From: JACPPO01 sp965262505
GTDB taxonomy: Bacteria; Acidobacteriota; Vicinamibacteria; Vicinamibacterales; UBA2999
Reading direction: 5' to 3'
DNA length: 58,061 nucleotides
NCBI GenBank assembly: GCA_965262505.1
Contig: CBDHFM010000007.1
Coordinates: forward strand, 1-58,061
The notes beneath the pieces were generated by a model, which did not search any database, was not told where the DNA came from, and saw nothing but the letters and a program-made list of their open reading frames with translations. This document shows positions 1 to 9,567 of the stretch, piece after piece (within the stretch, counting starts at the first letter, position 1; the number at the start of each line of letters is the position of its first letter). The position numbers and the translations under genes were made by a program.

Positions 1-18
1 ACCATTAAGAGGCAGAAT

Positions 19-70
19 ATCGGTTAAACACCATCATTTTAGATGTAAAAATATCGGTTAAACACCATCA
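19..70. repeat. Two plasmid iterons
   Basis: The 18-bp sequence ATCGGTTAAACACCATCA occurs at 19-36 and again, identical, at 53-70, 34 bp apart. A third identical copy lies at the other end of the window (58040-58057). Direct repeats of this kind just downstream of repA are the usual binding sites of a RepA initiator, so I infer that this is part of the origin and that the window is one circle opened inside it. Confidence 0.85.
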
Positions 71-88
71 CTATACAAGTAGTACTGA

Positions 89-119
89 TCAAGTACGTAC
101 AAACCTTCAAGTACGTACA
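89..119. repeat. Short direct repeat beside the iterons
   Basis: TCAAGTACGTACA is present at 89-101 and 107-119, each holding the palindrome GTACGTAC. The repeat lies 20-50 bp beyond the last iteron. It could be a second protein-binding site of the origin; nothing else identifies it. Confidence 0.5.
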
Positions 120-314
120 GGCCGATGGCCTGTTCATCTCTGGTTCTCAGAGGTTAAGAAAGCAGCCGACCCGACCTGGAATTGGGGGATTAGGTAGATG
201 GACTGACGCCAACCCCGCAGATTTTCCTCAGTTAAAAACCCACACGACTGTGACTTTTCCAGCAACAGACCACCCCAACAGCCCCGGATAGCATCCGCTC
301 GCCAGGGGCGGAAT

Positions 315-849
315 GTGGGACTCTGCCTCATGCTGCTGGACCGATCTCGCATCAGGTGTCTGGCCACCTGCGCGGTCGTAGTCGTGACCACCGCGTCGTG
401 CGGCGGTGACAGCAGCCCCACCACGCCGGTCAGCCCAACCCCTCCGTCACTGCAGCCGCAGATTCCGAATGTTGCGGGAACCTATCGTGGACCGCTGACC
501 GATCATCGTCTCGGTCGAAGGTGACGGGTTGATGGTGAGTCTGAGCGGAACCATGCAAATCACCGTGGTGCAAGCCTTGGCACAGCTCACGATCACGGGC
601 TCGATCTCGATCTTCGACGAGACCACCGCCCTCGAAGCGGTCCCCGGCACCGTGAACGAAACCGGTCTCGTCACGTTCCCGCCCGACTCCCTAGTCAATA
701 CCGTGCTCCTTGGCGACGACACCTACGGCACCCTCACACCGGCTCCCACGACGCTGAGTTTCTCGGGCAACACGGCGCGCTTTCTCCAAGCCGCGAGCAT
801 CGACGGCTGCGGGACGGTTGAGATCGTGGGAACGCTGACGCGGCAGTAG
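315..849 (+). pseudogene. Broken lipoprotein gene (frameshift)
   Basis: The first frame (315-524; ATG at 330 is an equally good start) gives a hydrophobic signal segment, a lipobox ending TTASC and then a Pro/Thr/Ser-rich linker leading into NVAGTYRGPLT. The protein continues in another frame from about 499 (IIVSVEGDGLMVSLSG) to the stop at 849, ending GTVEIVGTLTRQ. Joined, it would be about 175 aa: an outer-membrane or periplasmic lipoprotein with a small beta-rich domain. The two frames meet near 490-500, so one indel explains the break. Such Pro-Thr linkers after the lipid Cys are common in Acidobacteriota, which is a weak hint at the host. No function is known to me. A sequencing error is the alternative. 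Confidence 0.6.
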
Positions 850-1187
850 CTCAGCAGCCAGTTCCAAGAAATAACGGGTCTCCTTATCAGCTCCTAAAAG
901 CCCCAAAACTGGCTACAGGTCCACGGACTGACGGCTCTCCTAGGCACGCCCACCGGTGCCGGGTGCGGTCGGCCAGCGCGACCCCGTGGCGACAGGCGTT
1001 GGCCTGACCGGTTATCTCCTTCCGGATGAACAGTGCTGTATGTCCTCACCACGAACGGACACCAGCAACCGGACACGCGGGGGAGTCGACCTGGCGCGCC
1101 GGCCAAAGGGCCGGGGCCGGTCCTGCCGTGGGTGTGATAGCTCGGGAGCGAAGCGGGCTGGCGCATCACCCGGCGCGGACGCCACCG
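850..1187. other. Non-coding stretch, no recognisable gene
   Basis: Short open frames occur here on both strands, but none has a plausible start, ribosome binding site or recognisable protein. I see no clear repeat. Confidence 0.4.
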
Positions 1188-1745
1188 TTATCGGTCGAGA
1201 CTGAACGGCGGGTAGCGGTCGGTCGTCAGCAGAAACACGTAAGCGTGCACACGTAGCGCCCAGCGGAGCACGCCGACCAGGATCCCGCGCGGATAGCGGC
1301 CGGTGAAGAGGATCGCAACCCACGCGAACAACAGCAGCACCCCGGCGATCGGCGCGAGCAGCAGCAGCACGACATAGTGCGGCAGTGCGAGCACCCACTT
1401 AATCAGCGGAAGCCAGCGACTGAGATCCCGTGCCGCGTCTGGGTAATCGATCTCCAGATGGACGGCCTGCGGTTCGTCGGTGGAGGGTTACTCGTCACGG
1501 AGCAGCGCCAGGTAGGCGTAGATGCGGCCCTCGAAGCGCGCCGACTCGAGGTTCCAGTCGAACCACCACCGGGGATACTTCCCCCGGACCAGGATCATAA
1601 GCAGCACTGGCACGACCAGGTAGCCGCCCGTCGTGAGCCCGAACGCCCAGCCCGCCAACCACGGATCGACGCCCTCGACAGTCCAGTCTGTCGCGCTGGT
1701 GGTCAGCAGCGCAGCGATCACGGTGATCGGGATCGTCAGGATCAC
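1188..1745 (-). pseudogene. DUF4389 membrane protein with in-frame TAA
   Basis: Two halves lie in one continuous minus-strand frame. The first (1745-1488) has two hydrophobic segments and the family signature GKYPRWWFDWNLE, ending YLALLRDE. An in-frame TAA (plus-strand tta at 1488-1490) stops it exactly where family members have Tyr (RDEYPST). The frame then reads on through VHLEIDYPDA and RWLPLIKWVLALPHYVV to a second DUF4389 unit with FTGRYPRG and TTDRYPPFSL. One substitution (TAT/TAC to TAA) therefore explains the break. DUF4389 proteins are inner-membrane proteins of unknown function. The N-terminus may also be incomplete, since family members usually begin with a further repeat. Confidence 0.75.
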
Positions 1746-1830
1746 GGAAAAAACCCGGATAGCCTCCGCACGCCAGGCGCGTCAACGGCTCACGCCGTCC
1801 TCCGCTTGTCTGTTTACGATTAGCGAGGAA

Positions 1831-1881
1831 TGGGCCTTGAGATGGCCCAGCCCCGGCGGCGCCTCTGGCAAAGCGCCGCCG
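1831..1881 (+). ncRNA. Candidate bridge-RNA region of the IS110 element
   Basis: Two perfect hairpins lie in tandem in the non-coding 5' end of the IS110-family element: TGGGCC/GGCCCA (1831-1836 and 1844-1849) and CGGCGGCGC/GCGCCGCCG (1854-1862 and 1873-1881, 10-nt loop). IS110-group elements are known to encode a structured bridge RNA upstream of the transposase gene. Assigning these hairpins to one is inference from position and structure only. Confidence 0.4.
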
Positions 1882-2018
1882 GGCAGGCGGTGGTCGGACC
1901 GTGTCCTCCGCGGGCCGTCGAGGGGCCGTAGCGCAGTGTGGTCGCCACCGTCTTTTCCTACGTCCTGAATGGATACGTGAGCGTGAAGGCTCGAATGACA
2001 AGCACAGGAGCAGGAAAG

Positions 2019-2984
2019 ATGCCCAATTCTACCGTCGGTGTTGATATCTCGAAAACGCATCTCGACGTTTACGTGGTTCCCGCCGGCCCGGCCGCGCGGT
2101 TCCCCAATGACGCCGCAGGTTTCAAGGCGCTGATCGCGTGGGTCGAGGGGCCGGTTCGCGCCGTCACCTACGAGCCGACCGGACGGTGGCACCGCGCCTT
2201 CGAGGGCGCGCTGCTCGAGGCCGGGTTGCCGCTGGTGCGTGTCAACCCGTTGCACGCGCGGCGCTTTGCGCAGGCCATCGGCCAACGGGCCAAGACCGAC
2301 GCGGTGGACGCGCGGGTGCTGGCGCAGATGGGCGCCGCAGTGGACCTGAGGCCCACCGCGGCCTCGTCGTCGGCGCAGCGCGCCCTCGAGGAACTGCAGG
2401 TGGCGCGCGACGCGCTGGTCAAAGACCGCACCGCCGCCCTGAACCGCCAGAAGCAGGTTCGGCATCGGTTACTGAAGCAGCAGCACAAGCATCGGCTGGC
2501 GCAGCTCGACCGGCATCTGGCCGCCATCGATACCGAGATCGGGAAGCGGCTGGCCGAAGACGAGGGACTGGCCCGGCGGACCGAGATCCTAACGTCGATC
2601 CCGGGCGTGTCTCGCGTCACCGCAGCGGGCCTGCTGACCCAGATGCCGGAGCTCGGCCGCCTCGACGCCAAGGCGGTCGCCAGCCTGGCAGGCCTCGCGC
2701 CCGTTACTCGGCAATCCGGCGCTTGGCAGGGCCGCAGCTTCATCCAGGGCGGCCGGGCGCGGGCGCGGCGGCTGCTCTACATGCCGGCATTGGCGGCGAC
2801 CCGTTCCAACCCGGACCTGCGCGCGAAGTATCGTCAGCTCGTCGCGGAGGGAAAGCCGCGGAAGGTCGCTGTGGTCGTCGTCATGCGCAAGCTCCTCGTG
2901 CTGGCCAACGCACTGCTCGACCAGGACCGCTGCTGGCTCCCTGAACGGCCCGGGCGGGGCAGCGCGCCGTTCGTCGCGGCCTGA
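2019..2984 (+). CDS. IS110-family DEDD transposase
   Basis: The 321-aa protein starts at ATG 2019, preceded by an AGGAG-type site, and opens MPNSTVGVDISKTHLDVYV with the first catalytic Asp at residue 9. EPTGRW and KTDAVDARVLAQM supply the remaining acidic residues of the RuvC-like DEDD domain. A coiled-coil stretch follows (QVARDALVKDRTAALNRQKQ), then the C-terminal domain with the helix-hairpin-helix-like TSIPGVSRVTAAGLL and GRSFIQGGRARARR, which carries the serine proposed as nucleophile in this family. The gene appears intact. The long non-coding leader (1746-2018) is expected for IS110, whose bridge RNA is encoded there. Exact element ends cannot be fixed from a single copy. Confidence 0.9.
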   Translation: MPNSTVGVDISKTHLDVYVVPAGPAARFPNDAAGFKALIAWVEGPVRAVTYEPTGRWHRAFEGALLEAGLPLVRVNPLHARRFAQAIGQRAKTDAVDARVLAQMGAAVDLRPTAASSSAQRALEELQVARDALVKDRTAALNRQKQVRHRLLKQQHKHRLAQLDRHLAAIDTEIGKRLAEDEGLARRTEILTSIPGVSRVTAAGLLTQMPELGRLDAKAVASLAGLAPVTRQSGAWQGRSFIQGGRARARRLLYMPALAATRSNPDLRAKYRQLVAEGKPRKVAVVVVMRKLLVLANALLDQDRCWLPERPGRGSAPFVAA

Positions 2985-3142
2985 CCGGTGCCTCAGAGGG
3001 GGGCCGGGCGTGGCTACGCGAGGGGCTGTGAGACGGTCAACTTGACACATGGATACTCCGCTGCGGCCCTCCCAGTATGCGCGCCATCACGCTTCCCAAC
3101 TCGCACGCGCCGCAGGGGTTGTAGCCGACCCGGCGCTCCCCG

Positions 3143-3643
3143 ATGCCCGCCACGCCCCGGTGGCTCCTCGCCATCCCCGACGCCATCCGCCAGCTCGAGG
3201 CGCTGGACCGCGAGTGGCTCACGCGCCGCGACGTCGAGCAGCTCTTCGGTGTCTCGAGAGCCCGGGCGGCGACGCACATGCAGACCTTCGGGGCCGAGCT
3301 CACCGGCCACCAGAGAACGCTCCCGAGAACACAGCTCCTCCGCCAGCTCCGGACACACCGGGGGCGGGCCGCCTTCCGCGGAGAAGCAGCACGCCGGGAG
3401 CGGCTCCTGACCGAGCTCAGGACGGCGCGGCTGACCGGGATCCGCGTGGCCGTTCCTGTCGAGGCGTTCGAGGGCCGGCTCGCCAGCCTGCCCGAGGGCG
3501 TCCACGTCGCGCGGGACCGGATCGAAGTGCGTTTCTCCGTGGCGCAGGAGGCCGTCGCGCGGCTCTTCGCCCTGGCCCAGGCGCTGACGAATGACTACGA
3601 CCGCTTCGAAACGCTCGTCGGCAGGGGAGAGGTGTCCGAATGA
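3143..3643 (+). CDS. Small DNA-binding-like protein paired with integrase
   Basis: This 166-aa protein has an N-terminal helix-turn-helix-like stretch (WLTRRDVEQLFGVSRARAATHM) followed by a basic helical middle and a C-terminal acidic segment. I do not recognise a named family. Its stop overlaps the ATG of the downstream tyrosine recombinase by 4 nt (ATGA at 3640-3643), so the two are probably translationally coupled. It is therefore a plausible accessory or directionality protein for that recombinase; this is inferred from position. Confidence 0.6.
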   Translation: MPATPRWLLAIPDAIRQLEALDREWLTRRDVEQLFGVSRARAATHMQTFGAELTGHQRTLPRTQLLRQLRTHRGRAAFRGEAARRERLLTELRTARLTGIRVAVPVEAFEGRLASLPEGVHVARDRIEVRFSVAQEAVARLFALAQALTNDYDRFETLVGRGEVSE

Positions 3644-4617
3644 GCGAGGCCCTTATGCCAACGGTCGCCCGGCCCGAGATCACCAGGCCCGGCGGGGCCG
3701 TCATGCTGCCCGCGGTGATCGTCGACGCCGGGCCGGCGGCCGTCGAGCGCTTCCTGGAGTTCTTCGCGGCGCGGATCGCGAACGCGAGGACGCGGGCGGC
3801 GTACGGGCGGGCCGTGGGGCAGTTCCTGGCGTGGTGCGAGGCCCGGGGCCTGGGGCTCACGGCGGTCTCGCCGCTGCACGTGGCGGCCTACATCCGGACC
3901 CACCCCGGATCGGCGCCCACCGTCAAGCAGCACCTGGCGGCCATCCGCATGCTCGGCGACTGGCTCGTCGTCAGCCAGGTTATCCCGGTGAACCCGGCGG
4001 CGGCCGTCCGGGGGCCGAAGCATGTGGTGACGACGGGCGCGACGCCGGTGCTCTCGCCGGCCGAGGCCCGCCGGCTCCTCGAGGCGATCGACCCGGGCAC
4101 GCTCGCCGGCCGGCGCGACCGGGCGCTCGTCTCGGTGATGCTCTACAGCTTCGCGCGGGTGAGCGCGGTCATCGGCATGCGGCGGCAGGACTACTTCCGG
4201 CAGGAGCGCCGGGGGTGGCTCAGGCTCCACGAGAAGGGCGGCACGCGGCACGACGTCCCGGCCCACCATCGGGCGGCCGAGGCGCTCGACGACTACCTCG
4301 CGCGGGCCGGGCTCGACGCGGCGACGGCGGCGCTCTTCCAGAGCGTCGACCCCGCGGGGCGGCGGCTGACGGGCCGGGCGCTCTCGCGGCGTCTCGTCCT
4401 GGCGATGATCAAGCGGCGGGCGGCCGCGGCGGATCTCCCGCCCTCGACCTGCTGCCACACGTTCCGGGCGACGGGGATCACGGCGTATCTGTCGAATGGG
4501 GGGACGCTCGAACACGCGCAGCAGATCGCCGGGCACGCCTCCCCGAAGACGACGAAGCTCTACGACCGGACGGCGGACACGATCACCGTCGACGAGATCG
4601 AGCGCATCGTGATCTAG
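3640..4617 (+). CDS. Tyrosine recombinase (integrase)
   Basis: The 325-aa protein has an N-terminal SAM-like core-binding domain (about 33-110, TRAAYGRAVGQFLAWC and TVKQHLAAIRML) and a C-terminal catalytic domain. All expected residues are visible: Arg173 (FARVSAV), Lys199 (HEKGG), His273 and Arg276 (CHTFRATGIT), His299 (GHASPKTT) and the nucleophile Tyr308 (KLYDR). It should be an active XerC/D-like site-specific recombinase. It is coupled to the preceding small gene by an ATGA overlap. Relatives in this window are broken: a C-terminal half at 7396-7875 and an N-terminal half at 39982-40383. Confidence 0.9.
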   Translation: MSEALMPTVARPEITRPGGAVMLPAVIVDAGPAAVERFLEFFAARIANARTRAAYGRAVGQFLAWCEARGLGLTAVSPLHVAAYIRTHPGSAPTVKQHLAAIRMLGDWLVVSQVIPVNPAAAVRGPKHVVTTGATPVLSPAEARRLLEAIDPGTLAGRRDRALVSVMLYSFARVSAVIGMRRQDYFRQERRGWLRLHEKGGTRHDVPAHHRAAEALDDYLARAGLDAATAALFQSVDPAGRRLTGRALSRRLVLAMIKRRAAAADLPPSTCCHTFRATGITAYLSNGGTLEHAQQIAGHASPKTTKLYDRTADTITVDEIERIVI

Positions 4618-4844
4618 GCGGTGGCCGTCCGGCCAGGCGCCGTGCCCCGCGGGACGGCCGTTCAGCCGAGTCGGGACGGACGCGCTGCCAGATGCCGAGT
4701 CCGCCACGTCGGGTGTCGTGTGGCGAGGACGCTCGATTCGGTCTTGCGTCTTCGCCTCGTTCCCCCTGGGGGCTGGGGGTGCTCGGCCGCGCGTCGATGG
4801 CGCGCCGCGCCCACCCGGGTCGGTGCTCTCTGGCAGCACAGTCG
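4618..4844. other. Spacer between integrase and truncated IS3 copy
   Basis: This GC-rich stretch reads openly in frame with the IS3 gene downstream, but its translation (Arg/Ala-rich) does not resemble OrfA or OrfB. I regard it as unrelated sequence joined to a truncated element. Confidence 0.4.
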
Positions 4845-5680
4845 CGCCCGCTCTAGCGTGTATGCGCGGCGGCGTGGGCCGGTGGGCGCCGCCCCGGACG
4901 ACGTGCTGGCCGGCCACATCCGCCGACTGCTCGAAGCCTCGCCCTTTCACGGCGAAGGGTACCGGAAAGCCTGGGCGAAGCTCCGGGTCGCGGGGATCCG
5001 CACCTCGCTGGAACGGGTGCGTCGGTTGATGCGGGAGCACGACCTCCAGGCCCCGCACCGCGTGGGCCACGCGCACGGCCCGAAGGCGCACGACGGCACG
5101 ATCACCACCGCGGCCCCCGATGTGATGTGGGGCACGGACATGACGGCCACAGTGACCGTGGGCGAGGGCGCGGCCTGCGTCTTCGTGGCCGTCGATCACT
5201 GCACGACCGAGTGCATCGGCCTGCATGCGGCCAAGCGCGGGACCCGATTTGAGGCCCTGGAGCCGATCCGCCAGGGCGTCCGCGCCCGCTTCGGCACGAT
5301 TGGCGAGGGCGTCGCCCGCGGGCTGCGTCTTCGGCACGACCACGGGTCGAACTATCTGGCTGACGACTTTCAACAGGAGGTGGCGTTCTTCGGCATCGAG
5401 AGCTCGCCGAGTTTCGTGCGGGAGCCCGAAGGCAACGGCGTCGCGGAACGCTTCATCCGCACGCTGAAGGAGAATTTGTTGTGGGTGCGGAGTTTCGACA
5501 CCATCGAGGAGCTCCGCCTGGCCTTACTCGAGTTTAAGCGGACGTACAACGAGCAGTGGATGCTAGAGAAGTACCACTATCAAAGCCCCGCTCAGGTGCG
5601 ACGTGACTTCGTCGGGCTGGACGCGGCAGCATAGATGCGAATACCGTCAAACCACTGTCCAAGAACCCTGGGGCGCTACA
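4845..5680 (+). mobile_element. IS3-family copy 1, 5'-truncated
   Basis: Similarity to the intact copy at 8260-9632 begins near 4845 (at ARSSVYARR) and runs to the conserved end GGGGCGCTACA at 5680. The left end, orfA and the start of orfB are missing. The remaining orfB (to 5634) keeps the DDE residues: GTDMTATV, RHDHGSNY and GNGVAERFIRTLKENL. Its right end abuts a second, different IS3-family gene inside that gene's coding sequence, so copy 1 probably inserted there or recombined with it. Confidence 0.85.
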
Positions 5681-6510
5681 AGGTCTCGCCCAGCGGCTTT
5701 TACGCGGCGCGCGGTCGACCCGGATCCGCGCGCACGCAGACCGACCTACGCCTGCGCGTCCTGGTGCGTGCCTCGTTCGACGAGAGCCATCAGCGGTATG
5801 GCAGCCCGCGTATTCACGAGGATCTCATCGAGCAGGGGGAGCGTGTGAGTCGGAAGCGCGTCATCCGTTTAATGCAGGAAGACGGTCTCGAGGCGCGCGC
5901 GCGCAAGCGGTTCACGTGCACGACGATGAGCGATCACGATCAGCCGGTCGCCGCGAATCTCTTGGACCGTTGCTTCGAGGCCCCCGGTCCGAACCAGCGC
6001 TGGGTCGGCGACACGACGGAGTTCGTCATCGGCAGCAGCGGCAAGCTTTATCTGGCCGTGGTCCTCGACTTGTTCTCGCGGTTCGTCGTGGGCTAGGCCG
6101 TGAGCGCCGTCAATGATCGACACGTCACGATCAAAGCTCTCGACATGGCGCTAAAGCGCCGCTGTCCGGATGCGGGTCTGCTGCACCACTCCGACCAGGG
6201 CTGCACCTACGCGAGCGAGGACTACCAGACGATTCTGGGCGCACGGGGCATCGTCTGTAGCATGAGTCGCCGCGGTAACTGCTACGACAACGCCGTGATG
6301 GAGAGCTTCTTCTCGACGGTCAAGAGTGAGCTGGTCGATCGCTTCGACAGCTTCGGCGAGGCCAAGCTGGAGTTGTTTAATTACCTTGAGGTGTTCTATA
6401 ACCAGCGGCGTCGTCACTCGACGCTCGGCCAGATCAGTCCGGCCGTCTTCGAACGGCGAGCTGCTCAAGCGGCGCAACTAAACCGTCCACCGAATCGGAT
6501 CAAGCTCAAG
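5681..6510 (+). pseudogene. Second IS3-family OrfB, truncated, with in-frame TAG
   Basis: The frame starts mid-protein at VSPSGFYAARGR, directly after the end of IS3 copy 1, and continues through HQRYGSPRIHEDL, RWVGDTTEF, then HHSDQGCTYAS and the MESFFSTVKSEL and RRRHSTLG signatures of IS3-family transposases. A TAG at 6094-6096 replaces the usual Trp in VVGWAVS, and the frame continues unbroken at 6097. Thus it lacks its N-terminus and has one nonsense codon. The C-terminus reads into the end of the next gene, so the element's right end is lost too. Confidence 0.8.
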
Positions 6511-6525
6511 GCTCGCCGGGCCGCA

Positions 6526-7302
6526 CTAGCTCTTCTTCAGCTCTGGATATGCCCAATTCCACGTCAGCACTTCCCTTCTAAACTCCGGAAGGTTCGTCCG
6601 AATCATGTCTTCAATGTCACGCTGCAGAGTCGTGAGGTTTTGCCTAAGCCGATCAACGTCACCTGGCATCAACTCGAATGAATAGCTGGACTGCTTGATC
6701 GAGAAACTCTGTTGTAGTGCGGCCGGTCGAAATGTGATCTTGTAATGTCCAGGCTTCCACCAGAAGAACTGCGTGCGTGCTTCGAGTAAGGAATGCAATT
6801 CCCTGCTCGCAAGTGCCTCATTGACGTAGTCGGGGGAGGTGCGTTTGAGGTGGTTGAAATGATCGACCAAGTTCTGCATCAACGACTTCGTCTCATTCCG
6901 GTAGCGCGGCTCCTGAAAGAGGACAAACCTCTCGATCATGGGTCCGACCGTTGCGACACGAAGCGCGGTCAGAGGGTGTTCCTTTGTCAGTTGTCCCTGC
7001 TTGACGCCTGCTGCATCTCTTGTCTCACCAAGATCTTCCTTTGCACCGGCCCACCGCAAGGCCCGTCGCTCCCCATCCTCGTGAACCACGTCTAGGGCAA
7101 GGTTGTCGAGAATTAGGTCCTTATGTTCGGCGACAAACGCCAGCCGTAGATTACAGATGGCCCCATTCGACGTGAATCCAAGCTCCGGTGCCAGCTCTGG
7201 AACGATAATCAGAACTGGCCTCCTCAGCCATCGATAGAGAAGGAACGCGATCTGGGGAAGCCACGCCGCCGCACCGATATACGCCGCAATCTCCGGAGTC
7301 AT
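6526..7302 (-). CDS. Hypothetical membrane-anchored protein
   Basis: I choose ATG 7302 (MTPEIAAYIGAAAWLPQIAF) over the longer frame from 7356, because the shorter start begins directly with one transmembrane segment (residues about 6-25) followed by RWLRRP on the likely cytoplasmic side. The remaining 230 residues are soluble, mixed alpha/beta, rich in Trp/Phe near FFWWKPGHYKITF and helical at the C-terminus. I do not recognise the family. It is flanked by mobile-element debris on both sides, and GC content here is lower than its neighbours, which suggests separate acquisition. Confidence 0.6.
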   Translation of the reverse strand: MTPEIAAYIGAAAWLPQIAFLLYRWLRRPVLIIVPELAPELGFTSNGAICNLRLAFVAEHKDLILDNLALDVVHEDGERRALRWAGAKEDLGETRDAAGVKQGQLTKEHPLTALRVATVGPMIERFVLFQEPRYRNETKSLMQNLVDHFNHLKRTSPDYVNEALASRELHSLLEARTQFFWWKPGHYKITFRPAALQQSFSIKQSSYSFELMPGDVDRLRQNLTTLQRDIEDMIRTNLPEFRREVLTWNWAYPELKKS

Positions 7303-7395
7303 TGCTGCAGAAAGTATAGGGGAGAGGCTGCTTGGCATCCGGGCTAGAACGCCCAAGAAGACCCACGGAGAAAAGTGGACTGACCGAAAATTCTC

Positions 7396-7875
7396 TCAAA
7401 TCCCGATTTCCTCGACGGGCACCTCGTCGGCCGTCCGGTCGTAGAGCTTGGTCGTGCGCGGGCTCTCATGCGCGGCGATCGCCTGGGCGCGCTCGAGCGT
7501 GCCGCCATTGAGCAGATACGCGGTGATGCCCGTGGCCAGGAAGGTGTGACAATTGGCCTCGCCGAGCCCGACGGCGGTGACGCGCCGCTTGATCATCCGG
7601 AATACGTCGACGCGACTCATCCGGCGCGCGCCCATCCCGCCGGCCCGCGGCATCGAGCGCCACAGGGGCGCGTCTTTCTTGGCCGTGATTCCGGCTGCGG
7701 TGAGATAGGCGTCGAGATACGCCTCGGCCTTGTGGTGGACCGGCACGGCGTGGTGCTTGCCGCCTTTTTCCTGGAGCCGCAGCCACCAGCGCTTGCCCTG
7801 CTGGTAATAATCCTCGACGCGCATGCCTGGGCCGATCGCGACGAGGTGCATGGCGAAAGTCATGCGACCCGCCAA
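7396..7875 (-). pseudogene. Integrase C-terminal fragment
   Basis: This is the catalytic half of a tyrosine recombinase: QEKGGKHHAVPVHH, IKRRVTAVGLGEANCHTFLATGIT, then TKLYDRTAD with the Tyr. The N-terminal domain is absent, the first catalytic Arg segment is garbled (MTFAMHLVAIGPGM), and the Arg of the HxxR motif is Leu (HTFL). It cannot be active. It may be the missing half of the N-terminal fragment at 39982-40383. Confidence 0.8.
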
Positions 7876-8305
7876 TTTAGAAACCGTTCCGGCCAGCCCA
7901 TCACGCTATTCTGCCGTCGTGAGCGAACGGAAGAGGACTGGGGCCTACGCCACCCCTGACGGCCAACCGAGGGCCAGGCTTTCGGTTGTGGCTTACTTCG
8001 ATCTCCTTGGATTCACGCAACAGATTAGGGATGCGGATGAGCAGGGCCGATCCGACGAGCTACTGCAGCGGTTGGCCGCGCTCATCAAGGACTGGTACGG
8101 CCAGGACGTTTCTATGCATGCCCCCTGGGAGGTGAGCGCCTTCTCCGACAATGTTGTTATGGCCTACCCCCTTTACTCCGATGATGAATTGGAGGGAGAG
8201 ATGGCCTGGCTCCAAGGCCACCTGTCGTTGCTTCAGATTGCCTTTGCGTTTGAGGGTTTTGTAGCGCCCCAGGGTTCTTGGACAGTGGTTTGACGGTATT
8301 CGCAT

Positions 8306-9190
8306 CTACGCTGCCGCGTCCAGCCCGACGAGGTCACGTCGCACCTGAGCGGGACTTCGATAGTGGTATTTTTCCAGCATCCACTGCTCGTTGTACGTTC
8401 GCTTGAACGCAAGCAGGGCCAGGCGGAGCTCCTCGATGGTGTCGAAGCTCCGCACCCACAACAGATTCTCCTTCAGCGTGCGGATGAAGCGTTCCGCGAC
8501 GCCGTTGCCTTCGGGTTCCCGCACGAAACTCGGCGAGCTCTCGATGCCGAAGAACGCGACCTCCTGTTGAAAGTCGTCGGCCAGATAGTTCGACCCGTGG
8601 TCGTGCCGGAGCCGGAGCCCGCGGGCCACGCCGTCGCCGATCTCACCGAAGCGTTCGCGGACGCCCTGGCGGATCGGCTCCAGGGCCTCAAATCGGGTCC
8701 CGCGCTTGGCCGCATGCAGGCCGATGCACTCGGTTGTGCAGTGATCGACGGCCACGAAGACGAAGGCCGCGCCCTCACTCACGGTCACCGTGGTCGTCAT
8801 GTCCGTGCCCCACATCACATCGGGGGCCTCGGTGGTGATGGTCCCGTCGTGCGCCTTCGGGCCGTGCGCGTGGCCCACGCGGTGCGGGGCCTGGAGGTCG
8901 TGCTCCCGCATCAACCGGCGCACCCGCTCCTGGGACGTGCGGATTCCCTCGACCCGAAGCTTCGCCCAGGCTTTCCGGTAGCCTTCGCCATGAAACGGCG
9001 ACGCCTCGAGCATGCGGCCAATATGGCCGACCAGGACGTCGTCCGGGGCGGCGCCGACCGGCCCGCGCCGGCAAGGGGACGTCGTCGCCTGCCGCCGCGC
9101 ATACACGCTGGAGCGGGCGCGGTGCCACACGCGGCAGACCCGCTGCACGCCGTACGCCCGACGCGTGGAGATCGAGTGGGCGCCCTTCAT
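8306..9190 (-). CDS. IS3-family transposase OrfB
   Basis: The 294-aa protein begins MKGAHSISTRRAYGVQRVCR, has an N-terminal HTH_21-type region (GEGYRKAWAKLRVEGIRTS), then the integrase core with the DDE residues in GTDMTTTV, RLRHDHGSNY and GNGVAERFIRTLKENL. The start overlaps the orfA stop by 4 nt (ATGA at 9187-9190). IS3-family elements normally make an OrfAB fusion by -1 frameshifting; here the overlap could also serve coupled translation. All catalytic residues are present, so it should be functional. Confidence 0.9.
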   Translation of the reverse strand: MKGAHSISTRRAYGVQRVCRVWHRARSSVYARRQATTSPCRRGPVGAAPDDVLVGHIGRMLEASPFHGEGYRKAWAKLRVEGIRTSQERVRRLMREHDLQAPHRVGHAHGPKAHDGTITTEAPDVMWGTDMTTTVTVSEGAAFVFVAVDHCTTECIGLHAAKRGTRFEALEPIRQGVRERFGEIGDGVARGLRLRHDHGSNYLADDFQQEVAFFGIESSPSFVREPEGNGVAERFIRTLKENLLWVRSFDTIEELRLALLAFKRTYNEQWMLEKYHYRSPAQVRRDLVGLDAAA

Positions 9191-9567
9191 CGCCTCGACC
9201 TCCGCCGGGCCAAAGGGCCGGCCGCCTCCAACTGGTCCACCTTCGCGTAGAGCAGTTCGTTCTCCATCAGTAACTCACCGATCTTGGCTTGCAGCCGACG
9301 ATTGGCCTCGTCCCGGGCGTCCGGCGCCCGGCTCTTCAGGCTGGCCTGGCCTGCGGCCAGAAACTGATCCCGCCACTGCGAGGCCCGCGCCGCCGTGATC
9401 CCCAGCTCCCGCGACACGGACTCAAGATCCTCGCCGCGCAGCAGACGCAGCACCGTCTCGCGCTTGCGCCGGGCCGAAAACCGTCCCCCACGGCCGTTCC
9501 CGGCAGCATCTCCGGTCGCCCTCCGGGCTCCCTCCGCCGCCGCCGCACCTTGATCTGGCTTCCCCAT
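9187..9567 (-). CDS. IS3-family OrfA
   Basis: The 126-aa protein starts at ATG 9567 (MGKPDQGAAAAEG), with AGGAG about 8 nt upstream; a longer start at 9600 is less likely. The HTH is RKRETVLRLLRGEDLESVS followed by ELGITAARASQWRDQFL, and a C-terminal leucine-zipper-like helix (LQAKIGELLMENELLYAKV) should mediate dimerisation. It binds the element ends and provides the N-terminal part of the OrfAB transposase. Confidence 0.85.
   Translation of the reverse strand: MGKPDQGAAAAEGARRATGDAAGNGRGGRFSARRKRETVLRLLRGEDLESVSRELGITAARASQWRDQFLAAGQASLKSRAPDARDEANRRLQAKIGELLMENELLYAKVDQLEAAGPLARRRSRR

Noticed and set aside
3595..5373. A 592-codon minus-strand frame opposite the integrase and IS3 genes
   Set aside because: It spans two unrelated plus-strand genes that have full catalytic motifs; the minus frame has none.
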